28,790 bases of DNA from a virus: the IMG/VR virus record IMGVR_UViG_3300044622_001111, positions 1 through 28,790 of that record. One strand, 5' to 3'. A program made the position numbers and the translations under genes. Positions 15,906 to 22,478 of this stretch are shown one piece after another; position 1 is the first letter of the stretch, and each line of letters starts with the position of its first letter. Below the pieces are notes generated by a model. It was not told the origin of the DNA, made no database searches, and worked only from the letters and a program-made list of their open reading frames with translations.

Positions 15906-17348
15906 ATGGCTATTCAAGACGACTTTCAAATTAGTGCCACAGGGGACATTCGTCGCCAAGCTGGGGCCAGCACAACCGTTTATTCGGTGTTGGATTTGCA
16001 CGCATGGTTACAAGATTTAGCGGATGATTCATCTGCTACAGGCAATGACCTTGTAGATATTTTAGCCCCTAATCCATCACGTTTAGATGGCCCACGGGAT
16101 GCGGCTGTGGCTTCAAGGCTTAACCTTTTGACTAGTGGTTCCATTATATTCAATTTAGATGATACGGCGGCGCAGTTTATCAATTTTGGGTCTATTAAAC
16201 AGGACAGTGCAAACGTTCAATACTCTGGCCTAAAAACCATCGGTGGTATTGTTGCGGCATCGCCCGTATATGTTGTGCAAAATGGATCAAAACTCACGAC
16301 CTTTTGGTCTAACGGTCACATTCAGATTTTGGTGAAGGTGCGTACAGGTGGTGCCCTGATTGATTTAGGAAACGTGACGGCGTTTTCAAGAAAATGGGGA
16401 CAATCGTATTCTCATTTTGACGTAAACCTTGCGGCGGGTGGTGAAAGCAATGCGGCTTTGTCAACGTCCCTTGATTCTAACATTGTGCTTTCTGAGGCCA
16501 GCGCGGCGGCCTTATCCAGCAAGGTCACGGTAACGTTTGGGGATACCAACCAAGATTTAGCCAACGGAAATGGGTCAAAACTGTATAAGGGCACCATCAC
16601 ACTGTCAAGCAGCTGTACCTTGCAAGAAGCGTATCAATACTTGCAATACCTAACGCGGGAAAACAGTGCTGCAACCCTTAACAGCATTCCCGGGTGGCGG
16701 TATCGGGTTTTAAACGCTGCTTATACGGAAAACGCGGCGGCCCCTTTTGGAACCTTTGCGGGGGGTACGTTCTTTGTGGCTCAGGGATGGTGGCTCACGG
16801 GTGTGTTGGCGTCAGAGGCTACAAAATACCAACTGATCGCGCATGATGGCACAACACAAGTTCCGCCCACCTTAATTGGCATCACGGTGGGGAATCTTGT
16901 GGCTGGGGATCGTGTTTTGGTGGCACGTGACAATGGATCAGGGGCCTTATTAAAAGATGAATATACGCCCGTTGCGGCCAGTGCAGGGGCTACGTCATTG
17001 CAGGTTGTGGAAAGCATTAAAACAGATACGCCGTCCTCTGGTGTTATTCGGATTAAGGGGTTACGTTATACGTATTCTGCGTTTAATGCTGGCACCAAAA
17101 CCTTTACGGGTCTTTCGCCTTCTTTAGCCAGCAACATTGTAACAGCGGATGATGTGTTTGTGCCTTATATTGATAGGGCAGCAACGGGATCATCGGAAAG
17201 CGTGACGTTTATTTATGCCTCTAACTTTAATGCCCGCGTGGATGTACGAAATGGAAGTGGCGCATCGCCGATTGTGCCTTTCTCTACCACGTTATCTGTG
17301 ACAAACGCAGGGGCAAGTGTGAATGCAAGCCGAAACAGTGATGTTTAA
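15906..17348 (+). CDS. Tail/fibre structural protein, marine-phage type
   Basis: 480 residues; its ATG follows the TAA of the spike gene directly. The N-terminus (MAIQDDFQISATGDIRR, then TVYSVLDLHAWLQDLADD) is of a type I know from virion proteins of marine and alphaproteobacterial phages, where a short DDF-x-I start is followed by a helical LH-x-WLQD segment. The body is beta-rich with many Thr/Ser/Ala/Gly residues (IHILVKVRTGGALIDLGNVTAFSRKWGQSYSHFDVNLAAGGE) and a possible second domain from about 320 on (TQVPPTLIGITVGNLVAGDRVLVARDNG), resembling baseplate or fibre beta-sandwich parts. Codon use returns to the background after the GC-rich spike. Exact position in the tail unknown. Confidence 0.7.
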   Translation: MAIQDDFQISATGDIRRQAGASTTVYSVLDLHAWLQDLADDSSATGNDLVDILAPNPSRLDGPRDAAVASRLNLLTSGSIIFNLDDTAAQFINFGSIKQDSANVQYSGLKTIGGIVAASPVYVVQNGSKLTTFWSNGHIQILVKVRTGGALIDLGNVTAFSRKWGQSYSHFDVNLAAGGESNAALSTSLDSNIVLSEASAAALSSKVTVTFGDTNQDLANGNGSKLYKGTITLSSSCTLQEAYQYLQYLTRENSAATLNSIPGWRYRVLNAAYTENAAAPFGTFAGGTFFVAQGWWLTGVLASEATKYQLIAHDGTTQVPPTLIGITVGNLVAGDRVLVARDNGSGALLKDEYTPVAASAGATSLQVVESIKTDTPSSGVIRIKGLRYTYSAFNAGTKTFTGLSPSLASNIVTADDVFVPYIDRAATGSSESVTFIYASNFNARVDVRNGSGASPIVPFSTTLSVTNAGASVNASRNSDV

Positions 17349-17956
17349 TGACCTATTATCAAGCCCCTTTTACATTTGACTTTAATGCGTCTATAATTGA
17401 TATAGATGTAGGAACGTCAGATGTGGATTGTTTTGACATCTACGACGCAATAAAAAAAGCACAAGCGAGCGAAGAAGGAATCATATATGACAGAATCGGT
17501 AGAGGGTCAGGACTCAATGTCCTTGGACCCGGGATCCAAGTTGGTCTCACCGTCGAATTATTGGGGGCTTGGCAACTTCGGTTCCCGAGTGGAAACTACG
17601 TCGCCCGTATCTCCGGCGGAAACTTCATCGGAGGACCAGGAGGAGACCCCATTGCCTACACCGCCGGAGTCCAAACCCTCCTGATTCAATCTGCGGCTTC
17701 CACAATCGTAACAGAAGGTGGCTCTGTCCCCACAGCAGCGCAAAACGCGGATGCTGTTTGGAATTACACAATGGAAAACGCCATCACATCAAGCCAAATG
17801 CTTAAAGGTGTGGCAAGAACGCAACTGGCCAAAGTCAACGTCAACGAAATAACAGGTGATGTGACAATTTATAAACTGGATGGTACAACCGTATTTGCAC
17901 AGGCATCAACGTCTCCCACAGGGGATAGAAATGCCCCAACCGTAGATTGGAATTAA
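17348..17956 (+). CDS. Tail/fibre structural protein following the DDF protein
   Basis: 202 residues; TAATG overlap with the upstream gene. The N-terminal 50 residues contain FDFNASIIDIDVGTSDVDCFDIYDAIKKAQASEEG, followed by a beta/Gly-rich middle (GIQVGLTVELLGAWQLRFPSG, YVARISGGNFIGGPGGDPIAYTAGVQTLLIQSAAS) and an Ala/Asn-rich helix (PTAAQNADAVWNYTM). The C-terminal VNEITGDVTIYKLDGTTVFAQASTS is a beta hairpin typical of phage fibre tips, and the A-x-x-VWNYT segment is frequent in such proteins. The gene pairs with the preceding one in related phages, so the two probably make one tail substructure. Bases 17500-17720 are richer in G+C than the rest of the gene. Confidence 0.65.
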   Translation: MTYYQAPFTFDFNASIIDIDVGTSDVDCFDIYDAIKKAQASEEGIIYDRIGRGSGLNVLGPGIQVGLTVELLGAWQLRFPSGNYVARISGGNFIGGPGGDPIAYTAGVQTLLIQSAASTIVTEGGSVPTAAQNADAVWNYTMENAITSSQMLKGVARTQLAKVNVNEITGDVTIYKLDGTTVFAQASTSPTGDRNAPTVDWN

Positions 17957-17966
17957 AGGAGTTTTT

Positions 17967-18008
17967 ATGAAAAAGAAAAAAGGAAAAGGCGGCGGAAAGG
18001 GTTGCTAG
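17967..18008 (+). CDS. 13-residue Lys/Gly micro-ORF ending in Cys
   Basis: ATG at 17967, TAG at 18006-18008. An AAAGGAG site sits 6 bases before the start, a better ribosome-binding site than several larger genes in this window have. The product is MKKKKGKGGGKGC: five of the first six positions after Met are Lys/Gly, with one terminal Cys. It closes the plus-strand structural operon. It may be translated as a very small basic peptide; equally, it may be only a 3'-terminal remnant. Too short for similarity-based proof. Confidence 0.4.
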   Translation: MKKKKGKGGGKGC

Positions 18009-18018
18009 TCAATCGTTT

Positions 18019-18279
18019 TTATACAGGTTCATATTTTTTGTGAAAAATGCTCGGTTTGCACGCGGAAAAGTTACCTTCCGTGTCCTTAATAATAAAATCA
18101 TCTTTAGACGCAAGCATCGGTTTCTCTTGAGTTTCAATATGAATTCTACACCGATCATCATAATGGTAACTCATGCTAAAGAAATCTATGCCCCAATGTT
18201 CCTTCATGGCATAGTAGGAATCGCGTGTCCCATCATATTGCATGGCATCAATTTCAACGGGTTTTGTTTTGTATTTCAT
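18019..18279 (-). CDS. Small conserved phage protein (KPV-E-A-MQYDG family)
   Basis: 86 residues, last gene of the minus operon; its ATG overlaps the holin stop (ATGA). The N-terminus YKTKPVEIDAMQYDG and the C-terminal DDFIIKDTEGNFSACKPSIFHKKYEPV match a widespread phage family in which K-P-V-x-I-x-A-x-Q-Y/F-D/T-G opens the protein and (G)D-(Y/F)-I-I-K-x-x-x-G-x-x-Y/S-x-C-K-P-x-I-F-x-x-x-Y closes it. That family is frequent in phages of many hosts, commonly near lysis or tail genes, but its function is unknown. It is a soluble, two-domain-free small protein with no membrane segment. Confidence 0.75.
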   Translation of the reverse strand: MKYKTKPVEIDAMQYDGTRDSYYAMKEHWGIDFFSMSYHYDDRCRIHIETQEKPMLASKDDFIIKDTEGNFSACKPSIFHKKYEPV

Positions 18280-18791
18280 GCTTTTGCTCTTAATGATGAA
18301 AACTTATCAAACGTTCTCAACCCCATGTAAATGTAGGGCAGCATCATAAGCCCATCAAATACCTTTTCATTGGGGCTGGGCATAAGAATAACATAAGCGA
18401 TGCTTCCTAATAATCCTAGCCACGCCATACCAGGGCGGGTAGAGCGCACAAAAATATCATCTGCTTTGTCCCCTGCCCTAATGGTGTCTTGCGTTTCTTT
18501 CTGCTCTAGCTGTGAATCCTGTAGCCGGATGCGTTCCATTTCCAGCAGGTGAGAGCGAATAGAGGCTTCATTCTCATAAGCCATCTTTTTAAGCCGTTCT
18601 AAAGCCTGTGGGTCGTTTTGAAGGACAGAGAGTGCCAAATCAGGTGTGGCGTAGTTGGTGGCCCCAGAAACCAGCTTTACGCCAGCCTCTACAGCACTGC
18701 CAAGGTTTCCAGTTAAAAGTGAACCGACAAGGTTTGCGCCTTCCGTGCCGTTTCTGCTTAGCCATGCGCCTACGTCCTTCCATGTACTCAT
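18276..18791 (-). CDS. Probable holin (3TM / gene-transfer-agent holin type)
   Basis: 171 residues. The N-terminal half is amphipathic and Gly/Ala-rich (GANLVGSLLTGNLGSAVEAGVKLVSGAT), followed by a charged helical middle (ALERLKKMAYENEASIRSHLLEMERIRLQDS). Then comes RAGDKADDIFVRSTRPGMAWLGLLGSIAYVILMPSP, with one membrane segment at about 129-146, and a second at about 148-166 (GLMMLPYIYMGLRTFDKF). The polar middle plus R-P-x-M/F-A/S-W and the YMGLRTFDK ending correspond to the 'holin of 3TMs, for gene-transfer release' type. Holins form the lesion in the inner membrane that lets cytoplasmic lysozyme reach the cell wall. It lies one gene downstream of the lysozyme in the same operon. Confidence 0.7.
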   Translation of the reverse strand: MSTWKDVGAWLSRNGTEGANLVGSLLTGNLGSAVEAGVKLVSGATNYATPDLALSVLQNDPQALERLKKMAYENEASIRSHLLEMERIRLQDSQLEQKETQDTIRAGDKADDIFVRSTRPGMAWLGLLGSIAYVILMPSPNEKVFDGLMMLPYIYMGLRTFDKFSSLRAKA

Positions 18792-19099
18792 AGTTTCATG
18801 CCTTTCCCGTATTCCCTTAACCCCGAAAACTCTCTCATTTTATCAATATGACGGCATTGTTCAACTCGGATATGTTCAGCGAGATCATCCGTAAACTCTA
18901 TAATCTCTTCAAGACTTTCCCTTTTTTCCTGATCCACATCATCTAAATTTAGCCGCAAAGTATGAGAAATCATAGGCAAAAATTTATGAATTTCATTTAG
19001 TTTGTCATTCAATGCCACGCATAACCAGTGCGCGTTTGTTTCCCCTTTGAGGTTTTCAAACACATTTTGGTAAACGGTCTCATCTACTAGGTTTTTCAT
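18788..19099 (-). CDS. Unknown small protein in lysis operon
   Basis: 103 residues from ATG 19099, which overlaps the lysozyme TGA (ATGA) and has GGAAAG eight bases before it; a start five codons earlier is possible but would lie inside the lysozyme gene without better signals. The protein is soluble, rich in Leu, Glu and Asp, and nearly all helix (HWLCVALNDKLNEIHKFLPMISHTLRLNLDD, then RESLEEIIEFTDDLAEHIRVEQCRHI). No membrane segment or secretion signal is seen. A role in lysis timing would be guessing; the only support is its place between lysozyme and holin, overlapping both by four bases. Confidence 0.6.
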   Translation of the reverse strand: MKNLVDETVYQNVFENLKGETNAHWLCVALNDKLNEIHKFLPMISHTLRLNLDDVDQEKRESLEEIIEFTDDLAEHIRVEQCRHIDKMREFSGLREYGKGMKL

Positions 19100-19563
19100 A
19101 ATAAATCTTTCCATCCTTCATTGCCTAAAAACATCAAGGATTCTGCCTGTCTGCGTCTGCGAAGGCCGTTAGAGGGTTGACCTTTAATATAAATCCATCG
19201 TTTAAATTCTGCGGATGCTTCTTGTATTCTGCCTTCGTTCAACAGGCGGCGTATGGTTGAACTAGAAACTTTCCCTCTCCCAAGGTTGAAAACAAAAGAA
19301 ACCATAGCATCAAACTGGTTTTGGTTTAGGGGAAAATGGACCAAATCGTGGATGTGGTTTTCTGCTTTTTTTTTATCTACCAAAAAAAGTGCGTCTGCCT
19401 CTTCTTGGGTAAGACCATTTTTAAAGCGTTCTGTTTCCTCTGGCCATATTCTGTGACCCCATCCTATAGTGGGATATTTTGCCCCATCATCGTATGCTCT
19501 TAATCGGCACCCTTCAAAAGCATGGATCAATCTGATTCCGTCCTGAGAAAGAGAAAGCATCAT
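19096..19563 (-). CDS. Phage lysozyme, GH24 (T4 lysozyme type)
   Basis: 155 residues. Glu17 in HAFEG, Asp26 in AYDDG and Thr32 in PTIGWGH give the spacing Glu-x8-Asp-x5-Thr of the catalytic triad of T4 lysozyme (E11, D20, T26 there). The region LDALVSFVFNLG-like (here FDAMVSFVFNLGRGKVSSSTIRRLLN) and GLRRRRQAE near the end are also typical of the family. The enzyme cleaves the N-acetylmuramic acid-N-acetylglucosamine bond of peptidoglycan. The N-terminus has no signal peptide or membrane anchor, so it should accumulate in the cytoplasm and require a holin for release. ATGA overlaps on both sides couple it to the neighbours. An endolysin symbol is not assigned because the locus has no established name. 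Confidence 0.9.
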   Translation of the reverse strand: MMLSLSQDGIRLIHAFEGCRLRAYDDGAKYPTIGWGHRIWPEETERFKNGLTQEEADALFLVDKKKAENHIHDLVHFPLNQNQFDAMVSFVFNLGRGKVSSSTIRRLLNEGRIQEASAEFKRWIYIKGQPSNGLRRRRQAESLMFLGNEGWKDLL

Positions 19564-19805
19564 TTAGCCCCTTGGTTAGCGATAAGGGTTGGGATGGCGT
19601 TTTCGATATTGGTAACGCGCTCTTCGAGTTTGGCAAAATCGGATTGCTCATCTTCTTTTTTCATAATCGCCACCATTACGGCAAGGTTTTTATCCATGTC
19701 CGCTTGCGTTTTCAGAAAATAGGTTCCAGCCCCCGCAATGGTGGCGATGACAATACCAATAAGCGTTATAAGCAATTTGGTATTTGTATTGCTGCTGTCA
19801 TCCAC
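19560..19805 (-). CDS. Small membrane protein with coiled coil (possible spanin-like or pinholin-type lysis protein)
   Basis: 81 residues from a GTG at 19805; no in-frame ATG fits, and AAGGG lies eight bases upstream. Residues 1-9 are polar, 10-30 form one transmembrane helix (LLITLIGIVIATIAGAGTYFL), and 35-75 are charged and helical (DKNLAVMVAIMKKEDEQSDFAKLEERVTNIENA), compatible with a short coiled coil. One N-terminal span plus a helical periplasmic part is the layout of an inner-membrane spanin subunit, and also of some holins or other membrane-anchored helpers. The stop overlaps the lysozyme start (ATGA), supporting a lysis role. No adjacent lipoprotein partner was found, so a complete spanin pair is not shown. 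Confidence 0.6.
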   Translation of the reverse strand: MDDSSNTNTKLLITLIGIVIATIAGAGTYFLKTQADMDKNLAVMVAIMKKEDEQSDFAKLEERVTNIENAIPTLIANQGAK

Positions 19806-19816
19806 AACAGGGGCCC

Positions 19817-20098
19817 TTAGTTTCCCCGTTGTTGCACGTGTGCAACAGTGGTGCGAACTTGGTTTTGAAAGTTAGGAAAGTCATTAAGAGCAGACAGAAT
19901 CAGTTGCTCGCCTTCCACTTTCGTGATTTTAGCAACAATTTCAGGGCTGCGGATAATACGAAAAGCAATAGCAGCAAGATCAAAAGAAGCCACTTTGTAA
20001 ACTTCCTCAATAGCGGCTAAGTGTTGTTGGACTTCAGACATGGGGTCTTCCTTTATTTGGGGTTTTTTAGGTTTGAAGAGTGAAAAAAAGAACCTCAC
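19817..20098 (-). CDS. Unknown helical protein ahead of the lysis genes
   Basis: 93 residues if started at the GTG at 20098, which has AAAGGAG eight bases before it, or 74 residues from the ATG at 20041 with AAGGAAG before it. Both starts look usable. The body (from MSEVQQHLAAIEEVYKVA) is a helical soluble protein with no membrane segment or clear motif; residues 1-19 of the long form are basic and aromatic (RFFFSLFKPKKP), which could act as a membrane-associating tail. Between the recombination ATPase (stop at 20131) and the TM protein (start 19805) it is part of the same run of tightly spaced genes. Function unknown. Confidence 0.55.
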   Translation of the reverse strand: MRFFFSLFKPKKPQIKEDPMSEVQQHLAAIEEVYKVASFDLAAIAFRIIRSPEIVAKITKVEGEQLILSALNDFPNFQNQVRTTVAHVQQRGN

Positions 20099-20130
20099 TT
20101 CATCTCTCCTTTGGCAGGTTTTACATAACT

Positions 20131-21045
20131 TTATACACCATTGTCTTGATTTTCAAATGGTTTTTCCAGTTTATTTACCATCTCAAAGTACACGGGGTTG
20201 ATAATGTCCATAATCACTTGGTTGTCTTTGTATTTTTCTTCTGCCTTTTCCATGGCGGCATTCAGGTCTTTCTCGGTTTCCATAGCGCGTAGACGTTCTG
20301 CCATAGCTTGTGCAATGCGTTCTGGCGATAAAGGCTTTTTCTCGGGTTCTTGCCCAGAGTTAAGCCAGCTTAAAATGCTTGAACACAGTGTTTCATCAAT
20401 GGGAAATATCTTCCCAGAAAAGAATCCCGTTCTATCCTTAGAAGAGGAAGCCATAAAGTTCCCGCCGCCAGGAAGATCAAAGACAAGTGTAAATTCGTAG
20501 TCCATGCCTTCCCGTTGAATGGGGGCCAGCCCTATTTTTTCAGGGACTTTTTTGCCGTTTTTCTCAACAAGAGCATATTCTTGTTTGGCACGCATTGTTG
20601 CAATAATGTGACATTTGGATGCTAAAATGGCGTCAACAAACGCCTGGTGTTTTGGCGTCACGTCTTTCCAGGATGTGTAGCTGTTTTTTGAGTTGGATGT
20701 CTTGGTTACGGTATCCACCTGCTCTAAGCACCCGCCTTGTCCGTTCCACTCATGGCTTATGCTATCAATGATGATAACATCCGCCCCAAATGCTTCTGCC
20801 TCTTTAATGCGCTTTATATAAGCCTCAGGGGCATACGGAGGCGAAAACTGAGATACATAATACTCAGGAAATTTATCGCTATAGAGTTCCGCAGAGCCAT
20901 GCTCAGTGTCAATAACGCAAACCTTGGCATCCTTCCCAAAAATGCCAAAAGCCATTGTAAGCGCGGAATACGTCTTTCCACTTCCCGATGGCCCCGTTAA
21001 GGCAAGTCTCAATTTCTGCTTTTTCTTCTCGGCTTTCGTAAACAT
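20131..21045 (-). CDS. RecA-like phage ATPase (AAA_24, Sak4-type recombination protein)
   Basis: 304 residues from ATG 21045, preceded by AAAGGA. A longer frame back to 21099 would run through the promoter and is rejected. Walker A is GPSGSGKT (residues 18-25). Next, VIDTEHGSAELY (about 44-55) carries the acidic residue expected after strand 2, and Walker B is ADVIIIDSISHEW (about 88-100). The C-terminal third is Lys/Glu/Ala-rich helix. These features match the AAA_24 phage nucleotide-binding proteins, which include Sak4-type enzymes that act on single-stranded DNA in phage recombination and replication. A PD-(D/E)XK-like nuclease gene lies just upstream in the same direction. The gene has its own promoter at 21076-21104. 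Confidence 0.8.
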   Translation of the reverse strand: MFTKAEKKKQKLRLALTGPSGSGKTYSALTMAFGIFGKDAKVCVIDTEHGSAELYSDKFPEYYVSQFSPPYAPEAYIKRIKEAEAFGADVIIIDSISHEWNGQGGCLEQVDTVTKTSNSKNSYTSWKDVTPKHQAFVDAILASKCHIIATMRAKQEYALVEKNGKKVPEKIGLAPIQREGMDYEFTLVFDLPGGGNFMASSSKDRTGFFSGKIFPIDETLCSSILSWLNSGQEPEKKPLSPERIAQAMAERLRAMETEKDLNAAMEKAEEKYKDNQVIMDIINPVYFEMVNKLEKPFENQDNGV

Positions 21046-21068
21046 ATCATGGTTCCTTTGTGTTGGTG

Positions 21069-21104
21069 TGTGTAAACAATACACAACAAAGCAAACCAAG
21101 TCAA
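21069..21104 (-). promoter_or_regulatory. Promoter and operator for the ATPase/lysis operon
   Basis: On the minus strand a TTGACT (21104-21099), a 17-bp spacer (21098-21082) and TATTGT (21081-21076) form a good sigma-70-type promoter; the ATPase ATG lies about 30 bases beyond it. Over the -10 box is the perfect palindrome TGTGTA-AACAA-TACACA (21069-21085, plus-strand reading), 17 bp with 6-bp arms. It resembles elements at 23690-23706 and 27413-27429, which suggests one shared DNA-binding regulator. Confidence 0.75.
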
Positions 21105-21107
21105 CGT

Positions 21108-21491
21108 TTATTTTATCTGGTTATTGACAAACAAAATCCAGTCTTCGGTTATCATGACTTGTGTAAGTCGGTAGACTTTCCAGCCCATAAACTGCGCTTG
21201 ATTATATTTCTCACAGTCCTTTGAGTATCCCACAAGCGTCTGGTGGCGGCCCATTTTGTGCGTATTAATGCCCTCTATTTCGATGGCAATTTTGCTTTTG
21301 GGGTGTGCGTAGTCAAACCGCCATTTTCTCACAGGGTGAAACTTGTATTCCTTTTCCAGCTTGTGTTTTGAAAGTATTTCCCAAAGATAGAGAAACTTGC
21401 ATTCAAGGCCAGAGGATTCCTCAATGCTTTTGACTTTAGCTGCTTTAGGTAGCTTCTTGCCTTTAAAAAAGGCTTTTGGCAGTCGGATCAT
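21108..21491 (-). CDS. PD-(D/E)XK-like endonuclease
   Basis: 127 residues with an ATGA overlap to the gene upstream. The core RWRFD-YAHPKSKIAIEIEG (D60; E71 and E73) with HKMGRHQTLVGYSKDCEKYNQAQFMGWKVYRLT after it follows the pattern of phage-borne nucleases with a restriction-enzyme fold: an Asp at the start of a hairpin strand, then I-x-I-E-x-E-G, and a helix with CEKYN-x-A followed by G-(W/Y)-x-V-x-R-(L/F)-T. The N-terminal 20 residues are basic. Proteins of this pattern are sometimes annotated as endodeoxyribonuclease or VSR-like; the substrate is not known. It is directly followed by the promoter of the RecA-like ATPase gene, consistent with a shared recombination or processing role. Confidence 0.65.
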   Translation of the reverse strand: MIRLPKAFFKGKKLPKAAKVKSIEESSGLECKFLYLWEILSKHKLEKEYKFHPVRKWRFDYAHPKSKIAIEIEGINTHKMGRHQTLVGYSKDCEKYNQAQFMGWKVYRLTQVMITEDWILFVNNQIK

Positions 21492-21646
21492 TCCACAGGC
21501 ACCGTTTCAGAATCCACCACCATAGACACCATTTTATCTTTCAGGCGGCCATAATCAAAACACACCTTTTGATCGTCCAGCACAATCAGAGACACCAAAG
21601 CCAGCACCGTGACAATCAAAACAAAACAAGCGGCTTTAAGAATCAT
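21488..21646 (-). CDS. 52-residue single-span membrane protein
   Basis: ATG at 21646, TGA at 21490-21488 that overlaps the next ATG (ATGA). Residues 3-22 (LKAACFVLIVTVLALVSLIV) are a clear membrane span; the rest is a short polar tail with one Cys (LDDQKVCFDYGRLKDKMVSM). It starts 11 bp inside the end of the upstream gene. Only this reading fills the gap between that gene and the nuclease gene and keeps both overlaps, which supports it as a real gene. No sign of a lipobox. A regulatory or membrane-anchoring role is open. Confidence 0.6.
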   Translation of the reverse strand: MILKAACFVLIVTVLALVSLIVLDDQKVCFDYGRLKDKMVSMVVDSETVPVE

Positions 21647-21887
21647 CACATGCCCCATCTATTTCGCTTGCCAACATTCTCAGGTAATTTGAGATTGTTT
21701 TTGGGTTTTCCTTGTTTTCAATTCTTTGGGATACCGCTTCCCAAATCAAATCCACAAGGGTGCATTCAAAATGGGCATCAGATTCGTCTGGGAAGGGATG
21801 GAACGTGATGACAAAACTGGCTGTGGGAAAGACATTAAAATCAATATCCACTTCAGCGTCGTCTAAAAAATTCTCATCCCTTATCAT
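21636..21887 (-). CDS. Small unknown early protein
   Basis: 83 residues from ATG 21887 that shares a base with the previous TGA (TGATG); a TTG three bases upstream is the alternative. The protein is acidic and apparently alpha/beta (DAEVDIDFNVFPTASFVITFHPFP, then FECTLVDLIWEAVSQRIENK, and a C-terminal helix NPKTISNYLRMLASEIDGACDDS). I do not recognise a family. It belongs to a minus-strand run of four overlapping small genes starting at the promoter at 22155-22183. Confidence 0.55.
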   Translation of the reverse strand: MIRDENFLDDAEVDIDFNVFPTASFVITFHPFPDESDAHFECTLVDLIWEAVSQRIENKENPKTISNYLRMLASEIDGACDDS

Positions 21888-22120
21888 CAATGAGTGCCAA
21901 ACGTGTCCACCAAAGAGTCTTCCTTTTGATCCTTTTTGCGCTTCTTGTGAACAAACGTCTGAACAACGCGGTCAGAATCAAGAGCAAGATTTGTGCTGTA
22001 TAAAGACCATCCCTCACTGGCAGCCTTGTTAAGGTATTGGGTTACCTCTTCATCACTAATTTCGTCAACCTCAAAGGGAAAGCTCTTAAACACGAACTCA
22101 GACTTTAATTTTCCAATCAT
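21887..22120 (-). CDS. Small unknown early protein, possible DUF4177-like
   Basis: 77 residues from ATG 22120. The middle (EEVTQYLNKAASEGWSLYSTN) has the pattern y-(L/I)-N-x-x-(A/G)-x-(E/G)-GW-x-L/V-x-s of the small DUF4177-like group, with strands before and after, and the C-terminus is very basic (VHKKRKKDQKEDS). The function of that group is unknown. It is first in the minus-strand operon headed by the promoter at 22155-22183 and sits opposite the HTH regulator gene, from which it is divergent. Confidence 0.5.
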   Translation of the reverse strand: MIGKLKSEFVFKSFPFEVDEISDEEVTQYLNKAASEGWSLYSTNLALDSDRVVQTFVHKKRKKDQKEDSLVDTFGTH

Positions 22121-22145
22121 AAAAACACTTTCTTTTTGTGTGGGT

Positions 22146-22183
22146 GTGTGATATACATAACACTTATACAGAGATTAAGTCAA
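22146..22183 (-). promoter_or_regulatory. Promoter with partial palindrome, divergent region
   Basis: On the minus strand TTGACT (22183-22178), 17 bp of spacer (22177-22161) and TTATGT (22160-22155) lead to the small-gene operon starting at 22120. The -10 box sits in an imperfect palindrome GTGTGATATACATAACAC (22146-22163; 14 of 18 positions symmetric). The same 79-bp interval separates the divergent HTH gene at 22200, so this element could serve both. A clear plus-strand promoter for the HTH gene was not identified. Confidence 0.6.
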
Positions 22184-22199
22184 GAAGAAAAAGGATGTT

Positions 22200-22478
22200 A
22201 TGCACAAAACGCTTTTAAGAAGTCGCAGGGAATCGTTGGGTTGGTCAAGAGGTCATGTTCTTGATTTGATGAAAGACTATGGTTTTTCAGGATCGGGTCA
22301 CAAGATTCTTTTTATCGAAGACCGACGCACAAAAAGTCAGGACGAAGCATTTTTACGTTGCCTTTGTAAAGTATTGGATTTAAATTTCGATGATGTGGCT
22401 AGAGAACTTGAGATCGTGCCGGAGAAAATCAAAAAAGCATATTTTGAAGGCAAGATTCAGTATGAGGAAGGTCATTGA
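22200..22478 (+). CDS. HTH transcriptional regulator (XRE/Cro-like)
   Basis: 92 residues, ATG at 22200 with AAAAAGGA upstream. The N-terminal 65 residues fit a Cro/C1-type helix-turn-helix: LRSRRESLGWSRGHVLDLM (helices 1-2), GFSGSGHKILFIEDRRTKSQDEAFLRCLCKVLDLNFDDVARELEI (helices 3-5, with the LCKVL-x-L-x-x-D-V pattern typical of this fold). The C-terminus (about 70-92) is charged and lacks a protease or dimerisation domain, so this would be a small Cro-like regulator rather than a lambda cI-type repressor. It sits next to a divergent operon with a palindromic -10 region and is the best candidate for the factor that reads the TGTGTW-N5-TACACA operators. Confidence 0.7.
   Translation: MHKTLLRSRRESLGWSRGHVLDLMKDYGFSGSGHKILFIEDRRTKSQDEAFLRCLCKVLDLNFDDVARELEIVPEKIKKAYFEGKIQYEEGH

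Noticed and set aside
18040-18330. Plus-strand ORF opposite the last minus-operon gene
   Set aside because: The minus-strand frame has a recognisable phage family pattern and an ATGA overlap; the plus frame has neither.
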